Source of the DNA: Spongiactinospora sp. TRM90649
GTDB taxonomy: Bacteria; Actinomycetota; Actinomycetes; Streptosporangiales; Streptosporangiaceae
Length of the DNA stretch: 64,000 nucleotides
Direction: 5' to 3'
Assembly: GCF_029382225.1 (NCBI RefSeq)
Contig: NZ_JARLTC010000032.1
Coordinates: 92,250 to 156,249, forward strand
The position numbers and the translations under genes are program-made. Below, piece after piece: positions 34,074 to 42,134 of this stretch (position 1 is the stretch's first letter; each line of letters opens with the position of its first letter). The notes beneath the pieces are model-generated. The model made no database searches, was not told the DNA's origin, and saw only the letters and a list, made by a program, of their open reading frames with translations.

Positions 34074-35343
34074 GCGGACGCCACCGCCACCGGAGCGGGT
34101 GGTGCCGCTGGACGAGGCCGGTCGCCGGGCCGACGCGGCGGTGGCCGCGCTGGGGCTGCGGGCCGAACTCCGCGACGCGGGCGGCGGCCGCGATCCGACC
34201 GCCTGGTGGTGCGCGCTTGCCGACGGCGGCGTTCCGGTCGCGTGCGGAATGGGAAAGGGCGGGCCAGGGGAGGCCCGGGTGGGGGCGGTCTTCGAAGCCG
34301 TCGAGCACTATCTGACGGGTCCCGCCCGGTTCGATCCGGCCGCTGTCGAGCGGGCCCCGCCCGCCCGGATCGCCGCGGGTCCGCTGCGTGCGGAGGCGTG
34401 CGCGCCGCTGCTGGCCGCGACGCCCGGCCGCGAGATGGCCTGCCTGCCCTACCGCTCGCTCGACGGCGGGCGCACCACGCTGGTGCCGCTGTTCCTGTTC
34501 GCGCCCTGGTATGTCGAAGAAGGCGCCACGGGGGAGCGGGAGCGGGCGGGTGACGACTGCGACTACTCCCACCTGCGGCGCTACAGCTGCAACAGCGGCT
34601 CGGCCGTCGGCGTCACCGCCGCCGAGGCGCTGTTGCACGCGCTCAACGAGGCGATCGAGCGCGACGCCCTCTCACTGCTCCTGGTGCGGGCCTTCCTGGG
34701 GGGTCGCGGCCCCCTGCCCCGGCCGATCGACCCGCGCACGCTTCCGCCCGGCCCGGCCGCCGCGTACGCGGCGGCGGCTGAGGTGACCGGCTCGCCGGTA
34801 TGGCTGCTGGACATCACCTCCGACCTGGGCGTGCCGGCCATGCTCGCCTACACGCCTCCCGCCGGGGACCGCCCGCATCGGCGCGGCGCCGGTACGTCGC
34901 TGAGCCCGGCCCACGCCGCGTGGCGGGCGCTCACCGAACTGGTGCAGGTCACGCTGGGGGAGAGCCTGATCGAAGGCCCGGCCTCCACACGGGGCGATCT
35001 CGGCGGGCTGGCGGCCCATCCCGCGTTGCACGCGTGCGGGCGGTTCGACCTCACCGCATACCTGGCCGGGGTGCCCGCGACTCCCTTTCCCGGCGAGCCC
35101 GCGCCGCCGGGATCGCCTGCCGAACAGGCCCGGAAGATCGCCGCGCTGCTGGCGGCGCGGGGCCGTACGGTCTACCGCCGTACGGCGTGCGCACTCCCCG
35201 GCGAGGTCACCGCCGTCCACGTGATCGTGCCGGGTCTGGAGCGGTTCATGGTCGTCACCGACGGTAATCTCGTGCTCCCCGGGCGTAGGGGGATGGACGC
35301 GGTGAATTTTACGGTCCGCCGTCATTGCAGGTCGGCCCATTAA
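34063..35343 (+). CDS. YcaO-domain protein
   Basis: 426 residues. YcaO enzymes use ATP to activate a backbone amide and form azolines, thioamides or amidines in peptides. The sequence shows EAVEHYL and AAEALLHALNEAIERDALSLLL, matching the ATP/Mg-binding Glu clusters, SCNSGSAVGVT, and the C-terminal VPGLERFMVVTDG and LVLPGRRGMDAVN. It ends in RRHCRSAH, without the Pro-rich tail of azoline-forming YcaO proteins. No E1-like/TOMM C protein, TfuA or dehydrogenase gene lies nearby. GTG 34063 lies inside the peptide gene. Function beyond backbone activation is inferred. Confidence 0.85.
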   Translation: MSPRRTPPPPERVVPLDEAGRRADAAVAALGLRAELRDAGGGRDPTAWWCALADGGVPVACGMGKGGPGEARVGAVFEAVEHYLTGPARFDPAAVERAPPARIAAGPLRAEACAPLLAATPGREMACLPYRSLDGGRTTLVPLFLFAPWYVEEGATGERERAGDDCDYSHLRRYSCNSGSAVGVTAAEALLHALNEAIERDALSLLLVRAFLGGRGPLPRPIDPRTLPPGPAAAYAAAAEVTGSPVWLLDITSDLGVPAMLAYTPPAGDRPHRRGAGTSLSPAHAAWRALTELVQVTLGESLIEGPASTRGDLGGLAAHPALHACGRFDLTAYLAGVPATPFPGEPAPPGSPAEQARKIAALLAARGRTVYRRTACALPGEVTAVHVIVPGLERFMVVTDGNLVLPGRRGMDAVNFTVRRHCRSAH

Positions 35344-35378
35344 TCGGCGGTCACTCTTGGTCTGCACATAATGGCCTT

Positions 35379-37520
35379 ATGTCTGGACAACATGGATGGC
35401 GAAGTCCCCGGACCAGAGCCTCCGTGATCCTGGGCCTACTGCTCCTGGCCCTGTCCACCGCGTTCCTGTTGATCGCCCAGCGGCTGCGGGGGAACCTGGG
35501 CGCGGGCACGACCGGAGTGACGGCCGGGCTCGGCTCACTGGTCACGGCCGTCGGCGGCGCGGTGGCGCTCGGCAACGGCCTGCTGCGATATCTGACCTGG
35601 TGGCACAGGCGCGGTGCGCCTGCTGCCGCCCCCAGTTCCGAGGACATCGGCCGGGCCAAGGACATCCTGGCGGGCCTGGTGACCCAGCAGTGGCGCGACG
35701 AGACCGTGCTGCGCTCGCTGTGCGACCCGGAGCCCATGCCGCTGCCCTGGCGCTCGACCGGGCGCCGCGAGCTGGCCGACCATCCCGAGATCATCGCCGA
35801 GGGCGCGGTGGCCTTTCCCGGCCTGGACGTCCACATCGAGGACATGGCACGCAAGTTTCGCGGGCTGCGCTGCCGCCGCCTGGTCATTCTGGGCGGTCCA
35901 GGCAGCGGCAAGACGACCCTGGCCGTGCAGCTGATGCTCGAACTGCTGCGCACTCGGGAGCCGGAGGAACAGGTCCCGGTGCTGCTGTCGGCCGGGCGCT
36001 GGGACGACCGCGCCCACCCACGGCTGAACGACTGGCTGGTGGCGACGCTGGCCGCGGACTACCCGGCGCTGCGCGCCGAGAGACTGGGCCAGGCCATCCC
36101 GGAGGCGTTGGTGGCGCGAGGCGAGGTGCTCCCCGTCATCGACGGAGTGGACGAACTGCCGGACGGCGTGCGCGCGAACCTGCTCAACGCGCTGAACCGC
36201 TCCATGCACGAGACCGACCAGCTCATCCTCACCTGCCGCACGGCGCAGTTCGCCGAGTCCGTCGAGTCGATCGGCGACGTCCTCACCGCGGCGGCGGTCA
36301 TCGAGCCGCAGCCGATGACCCCGGACGCGGTGGCCGAGTACCTGCGGGCCTGCCTGCCCCCGGTGGCGTCCCCCACCTGGCCCCGGGTCCTCGTGGCGCT
36401 GCGCGCCGGGGCCGTGCCGGCCCTGGCCGAGGTCACCTCGACGTCGCTGGGGCTCTGGCTGGTCCGCGCCACCTACATCGCGCCCAGAGAGGATCCCGCG
36501 CCGCTGCTGGAACTCGGCCGGGGCAGTGCCGCCGACCTGCACGACCATCTGTGCGACCGGCTCATCCCCGCCCTGGTCGGCGCCCGGCCGCCCGCCGACG
36601 GCCCGACCCAGCCCTTCCGCCCGCAGCACGCGTGGCCCGCCGAGCACGTCGGGCGCTGGCTCACCTACCTGTCCCGCCAGCTCGTCCAGAGTGAGGACGA
36701 CCCCCGCGACATGGCGTGGTGGCACCTGGCCCGCTACACGCCCAGCCGTCCGGTGCGGGTGGTGACCGGCATCACGATCGGGATCCTGGTCGGCATGACC
36801 TTCGCGTTACTGACCGGCGAGCCCGTCACCGGCCTCCCGCTCGGCTTGCTGGCCGCGGTCGTGGTGATGGTCATGATCGGATCCTGGTTCACCGAGTCGC
36901 CCGGCCACGCCGACTTCCAGCTCAGGGGCAGGGCGTCGGCCCTGCTGCGGGTGCTGCGCGACGGCCTGATCGTCGGCGCGCTGGGGGCAGTCATCGGCTG
37001 GATGATGGCCTACCAGGTGGGCGGGGCGCAGGCGGCCGTGGCGGGCGCGAGGGAGATCGGCCTGTTGTCCGGCATCGGCTTCGTCGTGGTGCTCAGCCTG
37101 ATCCGCTGGGTCGAGCACCCCACCACCGAGGCGACCGCGCGCTCGCCCCGTTCGACGCTGCGAGCCGACCGGAACCTGACCGTGATCCGGACCGTCAGCG
37201 GGCTCGTGGTCGGCCTCATGTTCGGATACATCGGGCAGAAGGCGCAGCTCGCGCCGAGTGTGGCGATCGTCGGCGGACTCGTGCTCGGCCTCCTGTTCGG
37301 GCTCATGCTCGGCAGTCACCACGCCTGGCTGGCCTACACGCTGACCGTTCCCCGCCTGGCCACCCGGGGGCGGCTGCCGCTGCGGGCCATGGGCTTCCTG
37401 GAGGACGCCCACCGGCTGGGCCTGCTGCGCGCGGAGGGCCCGTACTACCAGTTCCGGCACATCGAGCTGCAGGAGCACCTCGCGCGGGGACGGCGGGCCG
37501 CGAACGACCCGCGTCCATGA
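35379..37520 (+). CDS. Membrane NACHT NTPase
   Basis: 713 residues. Two N-terminal hydrophobic segments (about 15-36 and 45-66) lead to a NACHT STAND NTPase: Walker A GGPGSGKTT with Lys178, Walker B VIDGVDEL with Asp255, and ILTCRTAQF as sensor 1. From about 480 to 690 come six or so further membrane helices, and the chain ends with YYQFRHIELQEHLARG, a motif frequent in actinobacterial NACHT proteins. No LRR, TPR or WD repeats and no nuclease effector are seen, so the membrane domain itself may be the effector. It starts 35 nt after the YcaO stop without a Shine-Dalgarno; CATAAT 6 nt before the ATG could drive a leaderless message. Confidence 0.88.
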   Translation: MSGQHGWRSPRTRASVILGLLLLALSTAFLLIAQRLRGNLGAGTTGVTAGLGSLVTAVGGAVALGNGLLRYLTWWHRRGAPAAAPSSEDIGRAKDILAGLVTQQWRDETVLRSLCDPEPMPLPWRSTGRRELADHPEIIAEGAVAFPGLDVHIEDMARKFRGLRCRRLVILGGPGSGKTTLAVQLMLELLRTREPEEQVPVLLSAGRWDDRAHPRLNDWLVATLAADYPALRAERLGQAIPEALVARGEVLPVIDGVDELPDGVRANLLNALNRSMHETDQLILTCRTAQFAESVESIGDVLTAAAVIEPQPMTPDAVAEYLRACLPPVASPTWPRVLVALRAGAVPALAEVTSTSLGLWLVRATYIAPREDPAPLLELGRGSAADLHDHLCDRLIPALVGARPPADGPTQPFRPQHAWPAEHVGRWLTYLSRQLVQSEDDPRDMAWWHLARYTPSRPVRVVTGITIGILVGMTFALLTGEPVTGLPLGLLAAVVVMVMIGSWFTESPGHADFQLRGRASALLRVLRDGLIVGALGAVIGWMMAYQVGGAQAAVAGAREIGLLSGIGFVVVLSLIRWVEHPTTEATARSPRSTLRADRNLTVIRTVSGLVVGLMFGYIGQKAQLAPSVAIVGGLVLGLLFGLMLGSHHAWLAYTLTVPRLATRGRLPLRAMGFLEDAHRLGLLRAEGPYYQFRHIELQEHLARGRRAANDPRP

Positions 37521-37546
37521 GCGGGACGCCGGGGCCGCACATGAGA

Positions 37547-37575
37547 AGGCCGCCCCCGGCAGGCGGGGGCGGCCT
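37547..37575. terminator. Bidirectional terminator between NACHT and chitinase genes
   Basis: A perfect 12-bp GC stem (37547-37558 with 37564-37575) with a 5-nt loop lies in the 95-nt spacer of these convergent genes. Confidence 0.75.
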
Positions 37576-37615
37576 CGTCACCGGCGGGGGTCACCGCCGG
37601 GTCGTCACTGCGGGA

Positions 37616-39172
37616 TCAGCGTCCCTGGAGCCCTCTGACGTTGTCGCCGAAGCTCCAGTTCCTGGAACCGTCCCAGTTGATGGACCAGGTCATCAGGCCC
37701 TTGAGCTGGCCGCCGAAGGCGTTCCACGCCTGGCTGACGAGTCCGGGGCTCATGTAGCCGCCACCGGCGCCCGGCTGGGCGGGCAGGCCGGGGACCTGCT
37801 TGTCGTAGGGCACCTTGATCGTGGTGCCCTGGATGACCAGGCCGTTGTTGAGGCAGGTGGTCTGGGCGGTGAAGCCCTGCACGGTGCCGGCCGAGTAGGA
37901 GTCGCCGGAGCAGCCGTACATGCTGCCGTTGTAGTACTGCATGTTCAGCCACCACAGGCGGCCGTTGTCCGCGTACTTCTTGATGATCGGCAGGTACGCG
38001 CCCCAGATGGAGCCGTAGACCACGCTGCCGCCGGTCACGTAGGCGGTCTCGGGCGCCATGGTGAGCCCGAAGTTGGACGGCATCTGGGCGAGCACGCCGT
38101 CGATGATGCGCATCAGGTTCGACTGGGAGGCGGAGGGCTGGTTGATGTTGCCACTGCCGGCGAGCCCGGTCTCGATGTCGATGTCGATGCCGTCGAAGTT
38201 GTACCGCTTCAGGATCGGCACGACGGTGGCGACGAAGCGGTCGGCGACCGTGCTGGAGCTGAGGTCGATGCCCGCGGTCGCGCCGCCGATGGACATCAGG
38301 ATCGTCGCGCCCGCGGCCTTCGCCGCGCACATCTCGGCCGGGGTCGAGACCTTGACGGTGTTGTCCATGCCGTCCTCCCACAGCACGGTGCCGTCGGAGC
38401 GGATGACCGGGAACGCGGCGTTGATCACGTTGTAGCCGTGCTGCTTGATACGCGGGTCGTTGATCGGGGTCCAGCCGAACGGCGGGTGGACACCGTTGAT
38501 CGCACCGTCCCAGTTCTCCCAGTAGCCCTGGATGACCTTGCCGGCCGGGCGGCCCTTGACCGCGCAGGTCGCATCGCCGGTGGGGGTCACGGTGGGCGTG
38601 ACCGTCGGTGTCACGGTGGGGGTGACGGTGGGCGTCACCGTGGGCGTGACCGTGGGGGTGACGGTGGGCGTGACGGTCGGGGTGGGGCCGCCGGGGCCGT
38701 CGAGGCTGACGTCGTCGGCGTAGTAGGTGCCCTGGCCGTACCAGCCGTGCAGGAACACCACGGCGGTCGTCTGGTTCGCCGTCGTGGTGAAGGGGATGCT
38801 GATCTGCGTGTACGACGTGGACGAGGAGGCCCAGCGGGACGAGCCGCCGTTCACACCAAGGTAGACGTAGCTGCCCCGGACCCAGGCCGACAGGGTGTAG
38901 GCGGTGCTGGGCCGCACGGACACCGTCTGGGTGCACTGGGCGTTGTCGGAGCCGCTGGCCGCGCCCGCCAGGGCACCGGAGCCGCTGCGGACCGGGCTGG
39001 AGACCACCGAGCCGAGACCACCGGTACAGGTCCACGGAGAGATGCCGCCGGCCTCGAAGCCGGGGTTCTGGAGGATGTTCGCGGCCTGGGCGGAGGAGGA
39101 TTGGTTGACGAGGACGACTGTGGCGAGCAGCAGTGACGCCGCCACCGCCAGCCACCGGAAGATTCGCTTCAT
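37616..39172 (-). CDS. Secreted GH18 chitinase with N-terminal carbohydrate-binding module
   Basis: 518 residues. Signal peptide 1-30 (WLAVAASLLLATVVLV, cut after SSSAQA). A beta-sandwich module of the CBM4/9/16 type follows (about 32-165: ILQNPGFEAGGISPWTCTGG, TYYADDVSLDG), then a linker of nine PTVT units and a GH18 barrel (about 210-515). The catalytic signature FDGIDIDIET carries the proton donor Glu334; SIGGA and MQYYN motifs are present. It would hydrolyse chitin outside the cell. Length and order match Streptomyces-type chitinases of family ChiC/ChiD layout. Confidence 0.95.
   Translation of the reverse strand: MKRIFRWLAVAASLLLATVVLVNQSSSAQAANILQNPGFEAGGISPWTCTGGLGSVVSSPVRSGSGALAGAASGSDNAQCTQTVSVRPSTAYTLSAWVRGSYVYLGVNGGSSRWASSSTSYTQISIPFTTTANQTTAVVFLHGWYGQGTYYADDVSLDGPGGPTPTVTPTVTPTVTPTVTPTVTPTVTPTVTPTVTPTGDATCAVKGRPAGKVIQGYWENWDGAINGVHPPFGWTPINDPRIKQHGYNVINAAFPVIRSDGTVLWEDGMDNTVKVSTPAEMCAAKAAGATILMSIGGATAGIDLSSSTVADRFVATVVPILKRYNFDGIDIDIETGLAGSGNINQPSASQSNLMRIIDGVLAQMPSNFGLTMAPETAYVTGGSVVYGSIWGAYLPIIKKYADNGRLWWLNMQYYNGSMYGCSGDSYSAGTVQGFTAQTTCLNNGLVIQGTTIKVPYDKQVPGLPAQPGAGGGYMSPGLVSQAWNAFGGQLKGLMTWSINWDGSRNWSFGDNVRGLQGR
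38580..38687 (-). repeat. 12-nt tandem repeat encoding the PTVT linker
   Basis: About nine imperfect 12-nt units (GTGACGGTGGGC variants) encode (PTVT)9. It is prone to copy-number change. Confidence 0.85.
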
Positions 39173-39434
39173 TTGGGGGGTTGCCCTTCTGACGCCCGCG
39201 TGGGGATGAGGGGGTGGGCGTCTACGGCGCGGCGGGGGGTTTGAACGCCGCGGTGATGGGGGCGTGCGCGCAGCGGGATTCGCGGGGTGCCGGGGGGAAT
39301 CGGTCAGGGGCGGGGTCCATGCAGGGTCCGTTTCCGGCGATGCGGGTCACCGCACCGCCTTGCCCGTCATCCGGCTCCGCGCGCCGCTGCGGTGCCTTGT
39401 GGGTCTCCGGCGGGGCCGGGATGCCGGAACCGGG

Positions 39435-39743
39435 TCAGCCCCGGGTGTCGATCCAGACGGCCACCGTCGTGTGCGCGGTGATTCGGGTGAGTGAGGTCTG
39501 TCCCGCCGGGACCCAGGGGCCCTCGATGGGGATGAGACCGACCTCCGGGAGGAAGTGCCTTTGCAGAACGTGGATGCGATGCTCGCCGGTGCCGCTCGCG
39601 CAGTAGCTGCTCGCCTGCATGCCGCCGATCTGGTAGCTGCAGCCGGTGGGCGCGGCGGACGCGCTCGTCGCGCCGCCGATCAGGGCACCGGCGCCGAGTA
39701 AGACGACGGTGGACGCGGTGGATAACCACTTCCTGGCGTTCAT
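39435..39743 (-). CDS. Small exported protein of unknown function
   Basis: 102 residues with a clear signal peptide (KWLSTASTVVLLGAGALIGGATSASA, about 1-32). The mature part of about 70 residues has two cysteines (TGCSYQIGG, SSYCASGTGEH) and LIPIEGPWVPAGQTS; beta-rich by eye. I do not recognise the family. It lies upstream of the chitinase gene on the same strand with 262 nt between, in which I see no gene or obvious element. A perfect palindrome sits 29-49 nt before the ATG and suggests sugar-linked control. Confidence 0.8.
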   Translation of the reverse strand: MNARKWLSTASTVVLLGAGALIGGATSASAAPTGCSYQIGGMQASSYCASGTGEHRIHVLQRHFLPEVGLIPIEGPWVPAGQTSLTRITAHTTVAVWIDTRG

Positions 39744-39771
39744 GGGGACTCCCGTGGGCGTCACTCGTTTT

Positions 39772-39792
39772 CTTTAGGAAACTTTCCTAAAG
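39772..39792. promoter_or_regulatory. Perfect 10-bp-arm palindrome upstream of the small exported protein
   Basis: Arms CTTTAGGAAA and TTTCCTAAAG flank one base. The core TTAGGAAA-TTTCCTAA resembles operators of ROK-family repressors that control chitosanase and other glycan-degrading genes in actinomycetes (from memory). Confidence 0.75.
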
Positions 39793-39826
39793 ATAGGAGG
39801 ACGATCACGGACCGTCAATAGGCGCT

Positions 39827-40714
39827 TCACAGTAGCGGTTCGGAGGCGTATTCCAGAAGAGTCCGGGCCGTCGTGAAGCGGCGGGAGGCCTGCGTGTCGC
39901 CCAGTACCGCGCCCACCAGCAGACGGCCGTCGCGCTCGGCGGCGAAGAGCAGGCAGTAGCGGGCGGCCCTGGTGTATCCGGTCTTGACGCCGAGCGCGCC
40001 CCGGGTGGAGCCCAGCAGCTCGTTGGTGTTGCGCCAGGTGTGCGCGCCGTGCACGGAGGTCCTGCGCACGGTGTGCCGCCTGGTGGCGGAGATCTGCCGC
40101 AAGACCGGGTCGCGCAGCGCGGTCGCGGCCAGGCGCACCTGGTCCGCGGCGGTGGAGTGGCCGCCCTGGGCGGGGGACGGCAGGCCGTCCGCGTTCGTGT
40201 AGCGGGTGTCGCGCAGCCCGAGCGAGCGCGCCGCCGCGTTCATCTTGGCCGCGAACGCGCGGTCGCCCGGCCCGTAGCGGCGGGCCAGCGCGTGGGCGGC
40301 GTCGGCCCCCGACGGCAGCATCAGCGCGTACAGCAGGTCGCGCACGGTGAACCGCTCGCCCTTGCGCAGCGCCGCGGTCGTGGCCCCGTTGGAGAGCGCG
40401 TGGCGGACGTCGGCCGAGGTGATCGTCACGACGTCACCGAGCCCGCCCTCGCGCAGCACCACGTAGGCGGTCATGACCTTGGCCAGGCTCGCCACCGGCA
40501 TCCGGCGAGTCGCCTGCTTGGAGTAGTGCACGGTGCCCGCCGAGACGTCGACCAGATAGGCGGCCCGGGCCGTCACGGCGGGCGCGCGCCGCACCGTGGA
40601 CGGCGCGGCCGCGACCGGGGTCACCTCGGCGGGCGGAGGCGGCGGAGCCGCCGCGATCGTGGTCGCGGCCAGCGCCGCGGTGCTGATGAGAAGTCGGAAG
40701 CCCCCGTTGCTCAT
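39827..40714 (-). CDS. D-alanyl-D-alanine carboxypeptidase (S11 penicillin-binding protein)
   Basis: 295 residues. A signal peptide or anchor (RLLISTAALAATTIAAA) and a Pro/Ala stretch lead to the peptidase domain with all three motifs: SLAK (Ser76, Lys79), the LSNG tetrad (SxN) and VKTGYTRAARYC (KTG). It trims the terminal D-Ala of peptidoglycan stem peptides. The C-terminal beta domain of DacA-type enzymes is absent. ATG 40714 is preferred over a longer frame that overlaps the DedA-like gene. Confidence 0.92.
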   Translation of the reverse strand: MSNGGFRLLISTAALAATTIAAAPPPPPAEVTPVAAAPSTVRRAPAVTARAAYLVDVSAGTVHYSKQATRRMPVASLAKVMTAYVVLREGGLGDVVTITSADVRHALSNGATTAALRKGERFTVRDLLYALMLPSGADAAHALARRYGPGDRAFAAKMNAAARSLGLRDTRYTNADGLPSPAQGGHSTAADQVRLAATALRDPVLRQISATRRHTVRRTSVHGAHTWRNTNELLGSTRGALGVKTGYTRAARYCLLFAAERDGRLLVGAVLGDTQASRRFTTARTLLEYASEPLL

Positions 40715-40718
40715 GCGG

Positions 40719-41270
40719 TCATAGTGGCATGCGCGCGGAGGCGGGGGGCTTCGCTTCCGCATCAGCGTGGCGACGCCTGCGGCGGCGCGCCAGTACCAGG
40801 GCGGCTACCGCCGCCGGCACGACCAGGGCGGCTCCCGCCGCCGCGAGCGGGGAGTGCGCGGCCAGTTCGAACCAGCCCCACAGCACCGTGTAGAGGCCGA
40901 ACATGGTGACCGGCACCCAGGTCAGGCAGCCGAGCGCGCTGGCCGCCGCGTACCACGGATAGGTGACGCGGAGCACGCCCGCGACCCACGGCAGGGTGTG
41001 CCGCAGCACCGGCACCCAGAAGCACGCGTAGACCGCCAGCGCGCCCCAGCGGGCCACGACCCTCTCCACCGCCTCGATGCGGTGGCGGCCGATGCGCTCG
41101 CCGATCCTGGAGCCGTACAGCCGCTCGCCGAGCCTGCGGCCCACCCAGTAGTAGACCTGGAACGCTCCGAACAGCAACGCGCCGCCGCCGAGCGTGACCA
41201 GCCACAACGGCAGCCCGAAGACCGACGCCTCGGTGGGCGCGGGAATGAAGGACACCACCATGAGCCGCAT
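40719..41270 (-). CDS. DedA/SNARE-associated-type membrane protein
   Basis: 183 residues with four hydrophobic segments. GRRLGERLYGSRIGERIGRHRIEAVERVVARWG and FWVPVLRHTLPWVAGVLRVTYPWYAAAS follow the DedA pattern of a helical hairpin with Arg/Gly and a re-entrant proline segment. DedA proteins include undecaprenyl-phosphate flippases. It ends in a basic run (LARRRRRRHADAE). GAGGGGGG lies 4 nt before ATG 41270. An iron-box-like site lies 34-52 nt upstream; the carboxypeptidase start is 4 nt downstream of its stop, so they may form an operon. Confidence 0.8.
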   Translation of the reverse strand: MRLMVVSFIPAPTEASVFGLPLWLVTLGGGALLFGAFQVYYWVGRRLGERLYGSRIGERIGRHRIEAVERVVARWGALAVYACFWVPVLRHTLPWVAGVLRVTYPWYAAASALGCLTWVPVTMFGLYTVLWGWFELAAHSPLAAAGAALVVPAAVAALVLARRRRRRHADAEAKPPASARMPL

Positions 41271-41303
41271 GTCCCCCCTCGCCCCCCGCACCACCACCGG
41301 ATA

Positions 41304-41322
41304 TTAGGACAGCCTAACCTCG
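41304..41322. promoter_or_regulatory. DtxR/IdeR-type iron-box-like site
   Basis: TTAGGACAGCCTAACCTCG agrees at about 15 of 19 positions with the actinobacterial iron-box consensus TTAGGTTAGGCTAACCTAA. It lies just upstream of the DedA-like gene. Confidence 0.55.
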
Positions 41323-41393
41323 TGGTCCCGCCGGTGTGCATCCCGGTACCGGCGCAACGCCGGAAATCCACACTAAGTCGCCACTGCAAGTCG

Positions 41394-41423
41394 ACGGCAA
41401 GCGGACCTAAAGCCGCTTGCCGT
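41394..41423. other. 11-bp hairpin ahead of secreted-protein gene
   Basis: Arms ACGGCAAGCGG and CCGCTTGCCGT with an 8-nt loop end 35 nt before ATG 41459. It might be an operator, a 5'-leader hairpin, or the end of upstream transcription. Confidence 0.55.
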
Positions 41424-41458
41424 ACACCTGAGGGTGAACGAGGAGGGGGTGTCGGCCG

Positions 41459-42100
41459 ATGAGTCCGCGAAGCAGACTGGTGCCAGTGGTGGCGAGCGGG
41501 GCCGCGAACGCGGTCAAGCTACTGGTCGCCACGTTGACCTTCACCGGCGCGTACGTGGGGGTGGAGGCGTCGCAGAGCGCCTCTGTCAGCGCGCGGGAGG
41601 CGGCGGCCGGCACCCCGGTGACCATTGTGACGCTCAGCGCCCGCACCATGCCGGCGACGACCCCCGAGGGCGTCATCGGCATCGAGCCGATCGTCACCGC
41701 CGAGAACGCCGAGAACGCCGAGAACGCCGAGCGGCCCGGCGAGCCGGTGGCCGGGGCGATGAAGGCGGCGGGCGCGGCGGCGAACATCGGCGCGGTCACC
41801 GTCGGCATCACCGGCGGCCCGCGCCCGTGCGAGAAGGAACTGCGGGCGCGCGGCGAGATCCACAGCGCCGACCCGTCCGCCACCGTCCTGTACGGCTGGC
41901 GCCTGGAGCGCTGGAGCCACTCCGCAAGGAAGTGGAAGTCCTACGCCACCACGGTCTCCGGGTTCACCGGCCCCGCGACCGAGGCCCAGTGGAGCACCAA
42001 CGTGGTCGCCAACCCCGGCTGGTATCGCGTCAAGCTGACCATCGAGGGCGGCACCGGCCCCTCGGCCGTGCGCGGCGAGCGGATCCAGCTCAGTTGCTGA
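41459..42100 (+). CDS. Exported protein of unknown function with AEN repeats
   Basis: 213 residues. An N-terminal hydrophobic segment (LVATLTFTGAYVGVEA) is likely a signal or anchor. A short AENAENAENAE repeat (three 9-nt GAGAACGCC units around 41700-41728) precedes a folded region with PCEKELRARGEIH, LYGWRLERWSH and GWYRVKLTIEGG, ending in Cys. The pair of cysteines may form a disulphide. I do not recognise the family. AGGAGGGGG lies 9 nt before ATG 41459. Confidence 0.75.
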   Translation: MSPRSRLVPVVASGAANAVKLLVATLTFTGAYVGVEASQSASVSAREAAAGTPVTIVTLSARTMPATTPEGVIGIEPIVTAENAENAENAERPGEPVAGAMKAAGAAANIGAVTVGITGGPRPCEKELRARGEIHSADPSATVLYGWRLERWSHSARKWKSYATTVSGFTGPATEAQWSTNVVANPGWYRVKLTIEGGTGPSAVRGERIQLSC

Positions 42101-42134
42101 CCACGCCGCGCCCGCCCGGGAGCCTTCCACCGGG

